Positions 43,532 through 50,857 of a DNA stretch of 51,098 nt are shown in pieces. Location: NCBI RefSeq assembly GCF_000423845.1, contig NZ_AUIT01000012.1:1-51098 (forward strand), read 5' to 3'. The translations under genes were made by a program, and so were the position numbers. Each line of letters starts with the position of its first letter. Positions within the stretch are counted from its first letter, which is position 1. The notes under the pieces are model-generated. The model had not been told where the DNA came from and did not search any database. It worked only from the letters and a program-made list of their open reading frames with translations. The DNA is from Thermodesulfobacterium hveragerdense DSM 12571. Its GTDB lineage: Bacteria; Desulfobacterota; Thermodesulfobacteria; Thermodesulfobacteriales; Thermodesulfobacteriaceae.

Positions 43532-44281
43532 ATGAATAGAAAAGAAGAACTTGTAAAAGAAGTTGTAGAGCTGATAAAACAAGGTGGGATAGTAGCTTTT
43601 ACCGGAGCTGGGATCTCGGTAGAAAGTGGGATACCCCCTTTTAGAGGAGCCAAAGGTCTCTGGACTAAGTATAATCCTGAAGAATATGCTTATATAGAGA
43701 CTTTTATAAAGAATCCTGAAAAAGTATGGATGATGCTAAGAGAGATGTATCAGTGTTTTAAAGAGGCGAAACCTAATCCTGCCCATTTAGTCCTGGCAGA
43801 GCTTGAAAATAGAGGCTATCTTGAAGGAGTAATAACTCAAAACATAGACAACCTTCACCAAAAAGCTGGAAGTAAAAAAGTAATAGAGCTTCATGGAAGT
43901 GGAGAAAGTTTAGTATGCCTTAATTGTGGGAAAAAATATCGTTTTACCGAGGAGTTTCTAAAGATGTTTCCCTGTCCTAAATGTGAAAAATGTGGTAAAG
44001 CCTTAAAACCTGAAATCGTATTTTTTGGGGAACCACTTCCGGAAGAGGCTTTAAACCAAGCTTTTGAGTTAATAAAAAGGTGTAAAGCTCTTATTATTAT
44101 AGGAACTTCAGGAGTAGTTTATCCTGCCGCTTATTTACCTTACGAAGCTAAGAGATCAGGTGCTAAAATAATAGAGGTCAATCCTGAAGAAAGTGCTTAT
44201 ACTGAAAGTATTACCGATTACTTTTTTAAGGAAAGGGCAGGAGAGTTTTTCGAGGAGTTTAAAAGGTTTTTAGAAGGATAA
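43532..44281 (+). CDS. NAD-dependent protein deacylase (Sir2 family)
   Basis: 249 residues. NAD site AFTGAGISVESGIPPFRG, then TQNIDNLHQKAGS and ELHGSG (catalytic His). Zinc ligands are CLNCGKKY and CPKCEKCG. GTSGVVYPAAYLP and VNPEES follow. The family includes lysine deacetylases and desuccinylases. In class III sirtuins the Tyr/Arg of the acyl pocket define desuccinylase activity; here I cannot confirm them. The tRNA-Arg lies 57 bases downstream. Confidence 0.93.
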   Translation: MNRKEELVKEVVELIKQGGIVAFTGAGISVESGIPPFRGAKGLWTKYNPEEYAYIETFIKNPEKVWMMLREMYQCFKEAKPNPAHLVLAELENRGYLEGVITQNIDNLHQKAGSKKVIELHGSGESLVCLNCGKKYRFTEEFLKMFPCPKCEKCGKALKPEIVFFGEPLPEEALNQAFELIKRCKALIIIGTSGVVYPAAYLPYEAKRSGAKIIEVNPEESAYTESITDYFFKERAGEFFEEFKRFLEG

Positions 44282-44299
44282 AATACACACTAAATTAGG

Positions 44300-44327
44300 T
44301 TGCATTAACCTAAAAAACTGTTATATT
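44300..44327 (+). promoter_or_regulatory. Promoter for tRNA-Arg
   Basis: TTGCAT (44300-44305) and TATATT (44322-44327) are separated by 16 bases. The tRNA begins 12 bases after the -10. A perfect 7-base inverted repeat TTAGGTT / AACCTAA (44295-44313) overlaps the -35 side and could be an operator. Confidence 0.55.
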
Positions 44328-44338
44328 TTAAAGTGTAT

Positions 44339-44412
44339 GCGCCCGTAGCTCAATCGGATAGAGCATTGGACTACGAATCCAAAGGCTGCAGGTTCGAGTC
44401 CTGCCGGGCGCG
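44339..44412 (+). tRNA. tRNA-Arg (ACG)
   Basis: Acceptor GCGCCCG pairs with CGGGCGC. D arm AGCTCAATCGGATAGAGC. Anticodon arm TTGGA-CTACGAA-TCCAA gives ACG (inosine reads CGU, CGC, CGA). T arm GGTTCGAGTCC. Discriminator G. CCA is not encoded (the next bases are CTT), unlike tRNA-Leu above. It is the left border of the secreted-protein block. Confidence 0.97.
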
Positions 44413-44485
44413 CTTGCTTTTCAAGCAATTTTCAAAGGTTTCAAGAAATCCCTCCCATGGATTTTGGCGGAAATTCGTGTCCTTT

Positions 44486-44506
44486 TTGCCTGCATTTTGC
44501 AGGCAA
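44486..44506 (+). repeat. Perfect short hairpin
   Basis: TTGCCTGCA and TGCAGGCAA with a 3-base loop, a 9-base perfect stem, in the intergenic region after tRNA-Arg. No T run follows on the plus strand, so it is not a typical terminator. It may be a mobile-element end or RNA structure. Confidence 0.6.
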
Positions 44507-44536
44507 TCTTCAAACAATCAAAATTCCCTGCCATTT

Positions 44537-44721
44537 TTACCTGTAAGCCTCATTAAATTTACTCTTAAGCTAATTAGCCTTTGCCTGCTGTTCTTTTTGA
44601 CGAGAATAAAGATCTAAAAGGTAGTACTCTATAATGTCTTTCAAAATATGTTCAACACTGTCGTTTTCTGTTTGTCGAATTTATAGTGGCAAAGGTTTTT
44701 CAGTCGTGTAATCTTAAGCAT
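44537..44721 (-). pseudogene. Remnant of a small unidentified gene
   Basis: The minus strand reads MLKITRLKNLCHYKFDKQK from an ATG at 44721, then needs one frame change near 44680 to continue as NDSVEHILKDIIEYYLLDL, then YSRQKEQQAKAN, a TAG, then LKSKFNEAYR to a TAA near 44537. The amphipathic, coding-like composition suggests a decayed gene of about 60 residues. I do not recognise the family. Confidence 0.4.
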
Positions 44722-45018
44722 TTTGTCTCTCTAAAAGATTTTATTAAGAGCTTGTTTGGCTTTCGAAGAAGGTTAATTTTCTTATGGATTTTTTGTGAAT
44801 ACTGGTAGTTGATTCTAAAGATGAAGCTATATTGATTGCAACTGCTGTTCTTATTCCGTCAGACAATAAAAATCATTTTATATAGGTTAAAAATCTATTA
44901 GTGTATCCAAAAAGGTCAAAAACAAAACAAAGTCTTTGCGGTTAAAAATTTTCTTCTATATTGAAAACAAAGTGGGGATGCTCGACAGTAAATATAAATT
45001 AAAAAAAATTTTTATCTA
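44722..45018. other. AT-rich gap between tRNA-Arg remnants and the secreted block
   Basis: I see no intact gene. A plus-strand stretch near 44800-44890 encodes ILVVDSKDEAILIATAVLIP between stops, which has coding-like composition and could be another broken gene. Nothing else is recognisable. Confidence 0.4.
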
Positions 45019-45044
45019 TTGACAAGAAAAAAGGATTATATAAT
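45019..45044 (+). promoter_or_regulatory. Candidate strong promoter for the secreted block
   Basis: TTGACA (45019-45024) and TATAAT (45039-45044) both match consensus perfectly, but the spacer is only 14 bases, shorter than the usual 16-18. It lies 60 bases before the first gene of the block. Confidence 0.5.
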
Positions 45045-45104
45045 TTTATTTTTATAGGAATTTAACTAATAAATTAAAAATTTTTCCAAATAGGGGGTAA
45101 GACT

Positions 45105-45389
45105 ATGAATAAGGTGTTTTTTAAAATTCTATTTTGTTTTGTTGCTTTTATGTTAGTGTTTCTTAGTGGAAGTGTTAGCATGGCTGAAGAAAGACCGATG
45201 CCTGACATGGATAAGTCTGATAATCATAAAGAGCATCACAAAAAAATGCATTGTAAAAAGGTATGTGTAGTATGGGGGACAGAGGAGGAATGTAAAATAG
45301 TTGGACCTGATAGTGAAGCTAAAACCTGCGTTCTACGTCCTGTATGTAAAAAATATGACACAATATGTCAGGAGGGACCTATACTATAG
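45105..45389 (+). CDS. Secreted six-cysteine protein, copy 1
   Basis: 94 residues. Signal peptide about 1-27 (ends SVSMA, cut before EERP). A His/Asp-rich spacer (DNHKEHHKKMH) follows, then the family core: C-x3-C, VW, EEC, CKIVGPDSEAKTC (10-11 residues between Cys), PVCKKYDTIC. Six cysteines suggest three disulfides. The His/Met-rich spacer could bind metal. Paralogous to 49391-49639 (CKIVGPDSE shared word for word) and, more distantly, to 49677-49931. No known family recognised. Ribosome binding site GGGGG about 6 bases before the ATG. Confidence 0.8.
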   Translation: MNKVFFKILFCFVAFMLVFLSGSVSMAEERPMPDMDKSDNHKEHHKKMHCKKVCVVWGTEEECKIVGPDSEAKTCVLRPVCKKYDTICQEGPIL

Positions 45390-45409
45390 AAATTTGCAGG
45401 AGGTTAACG

Positions 45410-45676
45410 ATGAAAAAAAAGAGTTTTATTCTAAGTTTTTGTTTGTTAATATGTATATTTTTAATAAAAGACCTTAAAGCTACCAACGATACAAATCAAT
45501 CGATTAGTAGTTCAACAAGTACGGTATCTTCGAATAATTATGAAATCAATAGTTCAACGAGTTCCTCAAAAAACACAGACAACCAAAACAAAGATTTCAA
45601 GGAAAGACTTAGAGGTTCGCCAAAATATAGTGTTCCTAATATTAACCGTAAAGGCCAGTATGGTCACGGTAAATAA
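45410..45676 (+). CDS. Small secreted Ser/Thr/Asn-rich protein
   Basis: 88 residues from ATG 45410, chosen because AGGAGG lies at 45398-45403; the longer frame upstream overlaps the previous gene. Signal peptide about 1-24 (FILSFCLLICIFL). The mature part has runs of Ser, Thr and Asn (SISSSTSTVSS, NSSTSSS), then a basic tail with RLRGSPKYSVPNINRKGQYG. Low complexity, no cysteine in the mature part. No function is visible. Confidence 0.72.
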   Translation: MKKKSFILSFCLLICIFLIKDLKATNDTNQSISSSTSTVSSNNYEINSSTSSSKNTDNQNKDFKERLRGSPKYSVPNINRKGQYGHGK

Positions 45677-45699
45677 CATTAATTTTTAGGAGGTGGATT

Positions 45700-45996
45700 A
45701 TGAAAAACTTAAAACTTTTGGTTGGTTTAGCAGGATTAGTAGTATTTTTATCATCCGGGTTTTGTATAGCTAAAGATTCTGCTTATGATCAGGCTTCAGG
45801 AACTTCCGGTAGTTCTTGGCAAGCAGAAAAAGATTCAGCGCATCCTGGAAATTATAAAGACCTAAATAGCTCTTGGGAAAGAGCAAGACACGAGGCAGGT
45901 CAAGGTTTTGACACCTCAAGGCCTTCAAACTTAAGTGGAGGAGGCATGCAATACATTCCAACACCTACTCCTCAAATTGATAAAGAGTTGAAATGA
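45700..45996 (+). CDS. Small secreted hydrophilic protein
   Basis: 98 residues. Signal peptide about 1-25 (GLAGLVVFLSSGFCIA, cut before KDSA). The mature part is Ser/Gly-rich and without cysteine, with the repeated words KDSAYDQASG and KDSAHPGNYKDL and a Pro-rich end YIPTPTPQ. GGAGGTGG lies before the ATG. No known family recognised. It is followed by the relic of a six-cysteine gene. Confidence 0.72.
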   Translation: MKNLKLLVGLAGLVVFLSSGFCIAKDSAYDQASGTSGSSWQAEKDSAHPGNYKDLNSSWERARHEAGQGFDTSRPSNLSGGGMQYIPTPTPQIDKELK

Positions 45997-46030
45997 TAAA
46001 AATTTAACAAAAGAAGAAGGTAAAAAACGT

Positions 46031-46230
46031 GAGGAATTTTATTTTCTTTAGAAACCGATAATAAAACTTTTCAACCTAAAAAGAAAAGGGAAAAAGTGTG
46101 TACTCGATGGAAAAACTAAAAAGAGTTTAAACAAAATGAAGTTCATCCTGGAGAACAAATTTTTACTTCTTACTATATACAAAGTCTGTAGTACAAAGTC
46201 TGTAGTGAATATAAAGAAAAATGTAATTGA
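46031..46230 (+). pseudogene. Decayed copy of the six-cysteine secreted family
   Basis: One frame reads GILFSLETDNKT, KKKREKVCTRWKN, stop, KEFKQNEVHPGEQIFTSYY, a stop at the tandem repeat, then YKVCSEYKEKCN and TGA 46228-46230. It aligns end to end with the mature part of the protein at 49677 (ILFASESDNKT, KVCAEW, FRPGEQICTIY, YVEMC). The signal peptide is gone, two stops interrupt it, and at least three Cys positions are changed (C to R or F). Confidence 0.8.
46179..46206 (+). repeat. 14-base perfect tandem duplication
   Basis: ACAAAGTCTGTAGT occurs twice in a row inside the relic gene. The first copy creates the in-frame TAG, so this duplication probably contributed to its loss. Confidence 0.85.
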
Positions 46231-46261
46231 TAACATTTTAAAATTTTGAAGGGGAAAATCT

Positions 46262-47302
46262 ATTAATACCAAAGTTTGGATCTATCAAGTTTTGTTGCTA
46301 ACTTTTTTTCTTCTCCTTTTACATAATTTACGATCATTCTCTGCTCCAGCCGAACTTTACGAAAAATTATTAAATTCAATAACTGCTGAATTAGAAGAAA
46401 TTTCTGAAAATCCTGATAGAATGAAAGAATATATACTGAAGCAACAAGATTTAACTATCCGAGATAAATACGGAGATACTTTACTTCACTATGCGGTCAG
46501 GAAAAATTATAAAGAAATCATTAAACTTTTATTAGAAAAAGGGATGGATATTAATATACCCAACAATAGAGGAGAAACTCCTTTACATAATGCGATACTT
46601 TATGCACGAGACATAACTACCATTTCTTTTCTTATTCAAAACAAGGCTGATTGTGTTTACAGAGATGGTTATGGGAAAATACCTTTATACAATTTTGTTT
46701 TTTATCCAGAAACTGTAGATCTAAAGATTATAGAAATTTTCAATCTTTGTGTACAAAAAGGTTTTAAGGTTAAAGAAAATATCGATGTAAAAACCTTAAA
46801 TGAATTTTTAAGTAGAAGGCACAAAAAAGTGGGTTTGATGTTAATCGATTGGGGTGTGCCAGTTGATGAAAAAACACTGGAAGAAGCTTTAATAAATGGA
46901 TATGAAGATGTAGTAGACGTTTTAGTGCAAAGAGGTATTAGCCCAGTAAAGAAGAACTTCATTCGTTACGTTTGTACTAATAGCGATTCGGTAAAGCTTG
47001 TTAAATTACTTGTTGAAAAAGGTAATGTGCCCACAGAAGAGGATTTAGACTTCTGTGTTTTTAAGGGAAGAAAAAATATAGCTTTGTTTTTAAAGGAAAC
47101 TCTGGAAAAAACTCAAGGGAAAAAGATAGATATTAAAAAGAGATGTTATTTAATACCTCAAGTGGGACCCTGTAAAGGACTATTTTGGGGGGCATATTTT
47201 ATACCCGGTTTAAATAAGTGTGAAAAATTTTTTTACGGTGGATGTGATGATGTGGTACCTTTTAATTCGGTTGAAGCTTGTAAAAACATTTGCATAGATT
47301 AA
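46262..47302 (+). CDS. Secreted ankyrin-repeat protein with a C-terminal Kunitz/BPTI-type domain
   Basis: 346 residues if it starts at ATT 46262, which lies 7 bases after AAGGGG and gives a normal signal peptide (NTKVWIYQVLLLTFFLLLL, cut near SFSAPA). No ATG is available in the right place; TTG 46292 is the alternative and lacks the basic N terminus. About two to three ankyrin repeats cover residues 65-150 (YGDTLLHYAVRKNYKEIIKL; NRGETPLHNAI), with weaker ones to about 280. The last 52 residues are a Kunitz domain with Cys 295, 304, 320, 328, 340 and 344. The spacings 9-16-8-12-4 compare with 9-16-8-13-4 in BPTI. GPCKG puts Lys at P1 and YGGC is conserved. It is likely exported and able to inhibit a trypsin-like protease. 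Kunitz domains are rare in bacteria. Confidence 0.82.
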   Translation: MNTKVWIYQVLLLTFFLLLLHNLRSFSAPAELYEKLLNSITAELEEISENPDRMKEYILKQQDLTIRDKYGDTLLHYAVRKNYKEIIKLLLEKGMDINIPNNRGETPLHNAILYARDITTISFLIQNKADCVYRDGYGKIPLYNFVFYPETVDLKIIEIFNLCVQKGFKVKENIDVKTLNEFLSRRHKKVGLMLIDWGVPVDEKTLEEALINGYEDVVDVLVQRGISPVKKNFIRYVCTNSDSVKLVKLLVEKGNVPTEEDLDFCVFKGRKNIALFLKETLEKTQGKKIDIKKRCYLIPQVGPCKGLFWGAYFIPGLNKCEKFFYGGCDDVVPFNSVEACKNICID

Positions 47303-47323
47303 AAATTTGAGAGGTCTATAAAT

Positions 47324-49315
47324 ATGAGATCGAGTTCTTTAATCATATCTATAATCCTTTTGTGTCTCACTTTTTTTAACATTAACCCTTCTATTGCAAG
47401 TCATAAGAAAATTGATAGTGATTTAGTTAACAACTTTACTTATCGTTTAACCTTTGGAAACCGTACTGTTACCTTAAAAGATGGCAAATACGAACGACCC
47501 TTTCCTGATTACCTGAAAGTTTGGGTCGAAAGATTTCTGATTAAAGATCTGAACGGAGACGGCATGCCTGATGCAGTGGTTGTTCTTGGTCAGTCTGGTG
47601 GTGGAAGTGGAATTTTCTATGAGTTAACAGCCTTGATTTCTAAAACTGATGACACTTTTTTGCAAACCAATTCTATCGTTTTAGGTGATAGAGTAAAAAT
47701 AGAAAACCTCAAAGTGGTAAATAGACCAATTTTTCCAACAGAGAGATTAGAAATCCTTCTTGATATATTGACCCACAAAGAAAGTGATCCGTCTTGCTGT
47801 CCATCTAACAAAGAACTTCTTTGTTTTGCTTTTCTTGGTATTAAGCTTATACAATGTGAAGAAGCACCGGTAGTTAAAAAACCTGCCATCTATCTTTACC
47901 ATGAAAAACCAACCGGAGTAAAAGTTAACCTTAACATTAAAGGGACTATTACAGATAGTATTCCAGAATATAAAACTGGCTGGGAGGTTAGGGTTACGCC
48001 TGATGGTAAAATCGATGGAAAATATGACTATCTTTTTTATGAAGCCCAGCTTGAAGAGACAGTTAAACTTCTTGATGAAGGATGGATCGTTCCTTATTGT
48101 AACCTTGAAAACTGGTTTGATGAATATCTTCCACAGATGGGACTGAACAAAAAAGAAATTAAAGATTTTAAGGATTACTGGCTAAAAGCTTTATCACCTG
48201 CAAGGTACTATATAATCAAAATGGTTGATAGAGAATTTTTGGATAAACACCTGAAACTCAGTATCACACCAGAGCCTCAAACACTCATCAGGGTTATTCT
48301 TTGTTTTGAAGCGGTGGATGAATACAGGGATATCAAACCACCAAAATTACAACCGATCGAAAGAAAGGGTTTTACCGCAGTTGAATGGGGAGGAATTTCC
48401 AAAGATCCCGCAATTTCTGACACTAAAACGAAGTTTGAGTATTCTTTTCTGGCTATGGATACAGGAATACTGGTATTAAGAGCAGTTGAGGTTAAAGAAC
48501 ACAGGATATCCATAAAAGTGAACACCAATGGTTGCACAGATAAAAAAACTGTCAAAGCTGAAGTAAATAAAACTTACAAAATAGACAATCAAGTTCCAAC
48601 CTACGAAGTAGTGTTTAAAAGGACAGTATCTGATAACTGTAAAGCTTTCTTGCCTGAGGGAACAGTTTTGGTTTATGACCTTCAGGAAGAATTTGGTTTG
48701 AAGATGCCGTATACAATGGAAATAAAAAATCCTGTGATTCCGATGGTTAGAGATGAACCATTCTTTATATTTTCTAACCTCTATCAACAGACAGGACCGA
48801 TAAACATTAGCATTAAGGTTGATCTCGGTACAGAACTTTTGAAAAAAAGACTTATTGATGCAACCATAAAAGCTATAAAGATGGAGATAGAAAGATATAA
48901 AGCATCGCAGCATCCTGATAAACAACAAAAAATTGCCTATTTAGAGAATGAGTTAAAGAGATTTGAAAGTATGGGAACAATGGATTACAAGCTAACCAAA
49001 CCTGAACAAACTTCAAAAGATGTTCTTGAGGTATCTAACTTTGGTCCACTAATGCCACCTGTTGAAAGAGAGGTTGAAGTGATAGTAACTAAGCCTTGTG
49101 ATTACGGTTCGATACTTGAAGTAGTTGGGATGACCAGGTCTGGACCATTTTATCATATCGCAGGAATACAGGGAGATGATTTAAGTATATTACAACCAGG
49201 AAAATACAAACTAAAGCTTTATCTTGTCTATAAAAGAGAATATTTTGGACCAATAGGAAATTATTATGTTTTTATTGATTCGGTTGAAAGGGTAGATGAA
49301 GAAAACATACGATAA
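47324..49315 (+). CDS. Large secreted multi-domain protein of unknown function
   Basis: 663 residues. Signal peptide about 1-26 (IISIILLCLTFFNINPSIAS). An N-terminal beta region contains LIKDLNGDGMPDAVVVLGQS, similar to Ca-binding Asp-rich repeats. From about 185, KKPAIYLYHEKPTGVKVNLN then EYKTGWEVRVTPDGKI and YDYLFYEAQL belong to a domain seen in secreted bacterial proteins ('KPVIYLYP' type) of unknown role. A third region (about 400-470) has NGCTDKKTVKAEV and DNCKAFLPEG, also seen in such proteins. A helical part (about 500-560) and a C-terminal beta part follow. It starts 21 bases after the Kunitz gene. Confidence 0.75.
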   Translation: MRSSSLIISIILLCLTFFNINPSIASHKKIDSDLVNNFTYRLTFGNRTVTLKDGKYERPFPDYLKVWVERFLIKDLNGDGMPDAVVVLGQSGGGSGIFYELTALISKTDDTFLQTNSIVLGDRVKIENLKVVNRPIFPTERLEILLDILTHKESDPSCCPSNKELLCFAFLGIKLIQCEEAPVVKKPAIYLYHEKPTGVKVNLNIKGTITDSIPEYKTGWEVRVTPDGKIDGKYDYLFYEAQLEETVKLLDEGWIVPYCNLENWFDEYLPQMGLNKKEIKDFKDYWLKALSPARYYIIKMVDREFLDKHLKLSITPEPQTLIRVILCFEAVDEYRDIKPPKLQPIERKGFTAVEWGGISKDPAISDTKTKFEYSFLAMDTGILVLRAVEVKEHRISIKVNTNGCTDKKTVKAEVNKTYKIDNQVPTYEVVFKRTVSDNCKAFLPEGTVLVYDLQEEFGLKMPYTMEIKNPVIPMVRDEPFFIFSNLYQQTGPINISIKVDLGTELLKKRLIDATIKAIKMEIERYKASQHPDKQQKIAYLENELKRFESMGTMDYKLTKPEQTSKDVLEVSNFGPLMPPVEREVEVIVTKPCDYGSILEVVGMTRSGPFYHIAGIQGDDLSILQPGKYKLKLYLVYKREYFGPIGNYYVFIDSVERVDEENIR

Positions 49316-49390
49316 AGTAATTTTATTTGGAAAGAAAAACAGGTTGACTAAGAAAAATAAAAGGGGGACAAAAAGCAGGAGGTGATGAAA

Positions 49391-49639
49391 ATGATGCTTT
49401 TTAAAGTTTTATTTTTCTGTATAACATTAACACTATTTAGTAGTAGTATTGTTGTTGCAGAAGTAGACTGTAAAACAGAATGTGTAGAATGGGAAACAAA
49501 GGAAGAGTGTAAAATAGTTGGTCCTGATAGTGAGTCTAAGATTTGTGAGCTTCACACTGTATGTAAAAGATATGAAAAAAGATGTAAGGAACCGAGGCTT
49601 AAGTTCGATAAAAATAGATCAGACAAAAAGTCAGAATAA
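49391..49639 (+). CDS. Secreted six-cysteine protein, copy 2
   Basis: 82 residues from ATG 49391, at the right distance from AGGAGG (49377-49382); earlier GTG and ATG codons overlap or sit too close to that site. Signal peptide about 1-22 (ends SSIVVA). Core C-x3-C, EW, EEC, CKIVGPDSESKIC, TVCKRYEKRC, six cysteines. A Lys/Asp-rich tail follows. Closest relative is the protein at 45105. It lacks the His-rich spacer of that copy. Confidence 0.8.
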   Translation: MMLFKVLFFCITLTLFSSSIVVAEVDCKTECVEWETKEECKIVGPDSESKICELHTVCKRYEKRCKEPRLKFDKNRSDKKSE

Positions 49640-49676
49640 AAATTGGAATGAAATCTGATACTTTAGGGGGAAGGTT

Positions 49677-49931
49677 ATGAAAAAATTTCTGTTTTTACTT
49701 TTTCTTTTAGTAAATTCATTTGTTTTAGTTGTTAATAACAGAATTTTATTTGCCTCGGAATCTGATAACAAGACTTCTGAGTCTAAGAAGGAATGTGAAG
49801 AGATAGTAAAGGTTTGTGCTGAATGGGGACCTCCAAAGAAAGAGTGTGCACCTAATCCATTTCGTCCTGGAGAACAAATTTGTACCATATATAGAGAATG
49901 TATTAAGTACGTAGAAATGTGTAGATTTTAA
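49677..49931 (+). CDS. Secreted six-cysteine protein, copy 3
   Basis: 84 residues with signal peptide about 1-27 (FLFLLFLLVNSFVLVV; cut near FASES). Core: KECEEIVKVC, AEW, KKEC, a longer Pro-rich loop (APNPFRPGEQ), ICTIYREC, IKYVEMC. It keeps all six cysteines, the Trp and the Tyr of the other two copies, but differs in loop length. The relic at 46031 derives from this subtype. GGGGGAAGG precedes the ATG. Confidence 0.8.
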   Translation: MKKFLFLLFLLVNSFVLVVNNRILFASESDNKTSESKKECEEIVKVCAEWGPPKKECAPNPFRPGEQICTIYRECIKYVEMCRF

Positions 49932-49984
49932 ACAAGATTAGTTAGTAAAGTGTTATTATAATTGAAAAACCTGGGAGGTGTGTT

Positions 49985-50284
49985 ATGAAACATCCAATAG
50001 TTTGTGTTTTTATTATTGCTGGGTTGTTTTTTGCATGTCAGGCACAGGCTACTTTCAGTCAAGTGCAAGATCCTACAACCAATAGTCAAATTTTTATAAG
50101 TTCTACTCTGCCTTGGAATCCTGAAAGAGCTCAATACTATGACGACAAACATGACAAAAAAGATCGTGAACGTCTTAGACCTAAGCAAGATAAGCAAGAA
50201 GATAGAGATAGACAGAGACTTCCTAATCCTCCAGAGCGACCTTTTGATAACGTGAATCCTCATCACGAAGAGTATAGAGATTAA
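49985..50284 (+). CDS. Small secreted highly charged protein
   Basis: 99 residues. Signal peptide about 1-22 (VCVFIIAGLFFACQAQA); a Cys near the end of this segment (FACQ) could also make it a lipoprotein. The mature part is dominated by Asp, Lys, Arg and Pro (DDKHDKKDRERLRPKQDKQ, DRDRQRLPNPPERP) and likely disordered. GGGAGGTG precedes the ATG. No known family. Confidence 0.7.
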   Translation: MKHPIVCVFIIAGLFFACQAQATFSQVQDPTTNSQIFISSTLPWNPERAQYYDDKHDKKDRERLRPKQDKQEDRDRQRLPNPPERPFDNVNPHHEEYRD

Positions 50285-50287
50285 TTA

Positions 50288-50857
50288 ATGAAAAGTTTCT
50301 ACAGAATAATTCCAATAGAAAGAAGTTCTTTTTCTCGTATTTATGAAGTTTTTTCTCCGGATGGTTTAAAATTAGCCAAAATAACTCAGAGTGCTTCAGA
50401 ATACGATACCATAGTAACTTCTGAAGGAAAAAGATATCTTGCAGGAGGAGATGTTGACATAAATTTATGGATGGAATGCCCCGATGGTACAGTTTATGAG
50501 GTAAAAAGACCAGACGGGATTCAAATAGGGTACACTTATTTTATTGAGTTTAACGGTAGAGAAATCATTTTAAAAGGTAGCTTAATATATGAAAATAATG
50601 AGTTTATTGGAGAGATTAAAAAAGAACCACGAAAATGGCCTGAAGGATTGATAAACAAGCTAAAAGCATTTTTCAGATTAAGAGAATGGACTTTGAAAGT
50701 AAAAACTGATATTCCAGAACACATTTTGCTTTTTATAATCTGGATAACACTGACTATTGATTTGCAAACTCAATCCGGGACACTTGTCAAGAGAATTGTG
50801 TCTCCTTATAAAATCTCTTTACAAACATTTGCCTCAATTCGTATAAAGCAGACTTAA
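50288..50857 (+). CDS. LURP-one/Tubby-like protein, 3' end running into the IS element
   Basis: 189 residues as read. Residues 1-115 show repeated beta hairpins (IYEVFSPDGLKLAKI, ECPDGTVYEVKRPDG, FNGREIILKGSL, NNEFIGEIKKE), like LURP-one/Tub_2 proteins related to phospholipid scramblases; the resemblance is modest. Residues near 138-155 (EHILLFIIWITLTID) form a membrane helix. After about residue 160 the frame enters the IS256 terminus (from about 50780) and ends at 50857 within it, so the true C terminus may have been lost. It starts 3 bases after the previous gene. It has no signal peptide. Confidence 0.6.
   Translation: MKSFYRIIPIERSSFSRIYEVFSPDGLKLAKITQSASEYDTIVTSEGKRYLAGGDVDINLWMECPDGTVYEVKRPDGIQIGYTYFIEFNGREIILKGSLIYENNEFIGEIKKEPRKWPEGLINKLKAFFRLREWTLKVKTDIPEHILLFIIWITLTIDLQTQSGTLVKRIVSPYKISLQTFASIRIKQT

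Noticed and set aside
44486-44506. Hairpin after tRNA-Arg as a terminator
   Set aside because: No T run follows on the plus strand; it is listed only as a repeat.
44333-44617. Plus-strand frame of 94 residues
   Set aside because: Its first 80 bases are tRNA-Arg; the rest has no family resemblance and no ribosome binding site.
45365-45409. Upstream extension of the Ser/Thr-rich secreted protein
   Set aside because: AGGAGG directly precedes ATG 45410, and only that start gives a signal peptide at the N terminus.
48476-48928. Minus-strand frame of 150 residues inside the 663-residue secreted protein gene
   Set aside because: Composition is that of an antisense shadow; the plus-strand gene has a signal peptide and recognised domains.
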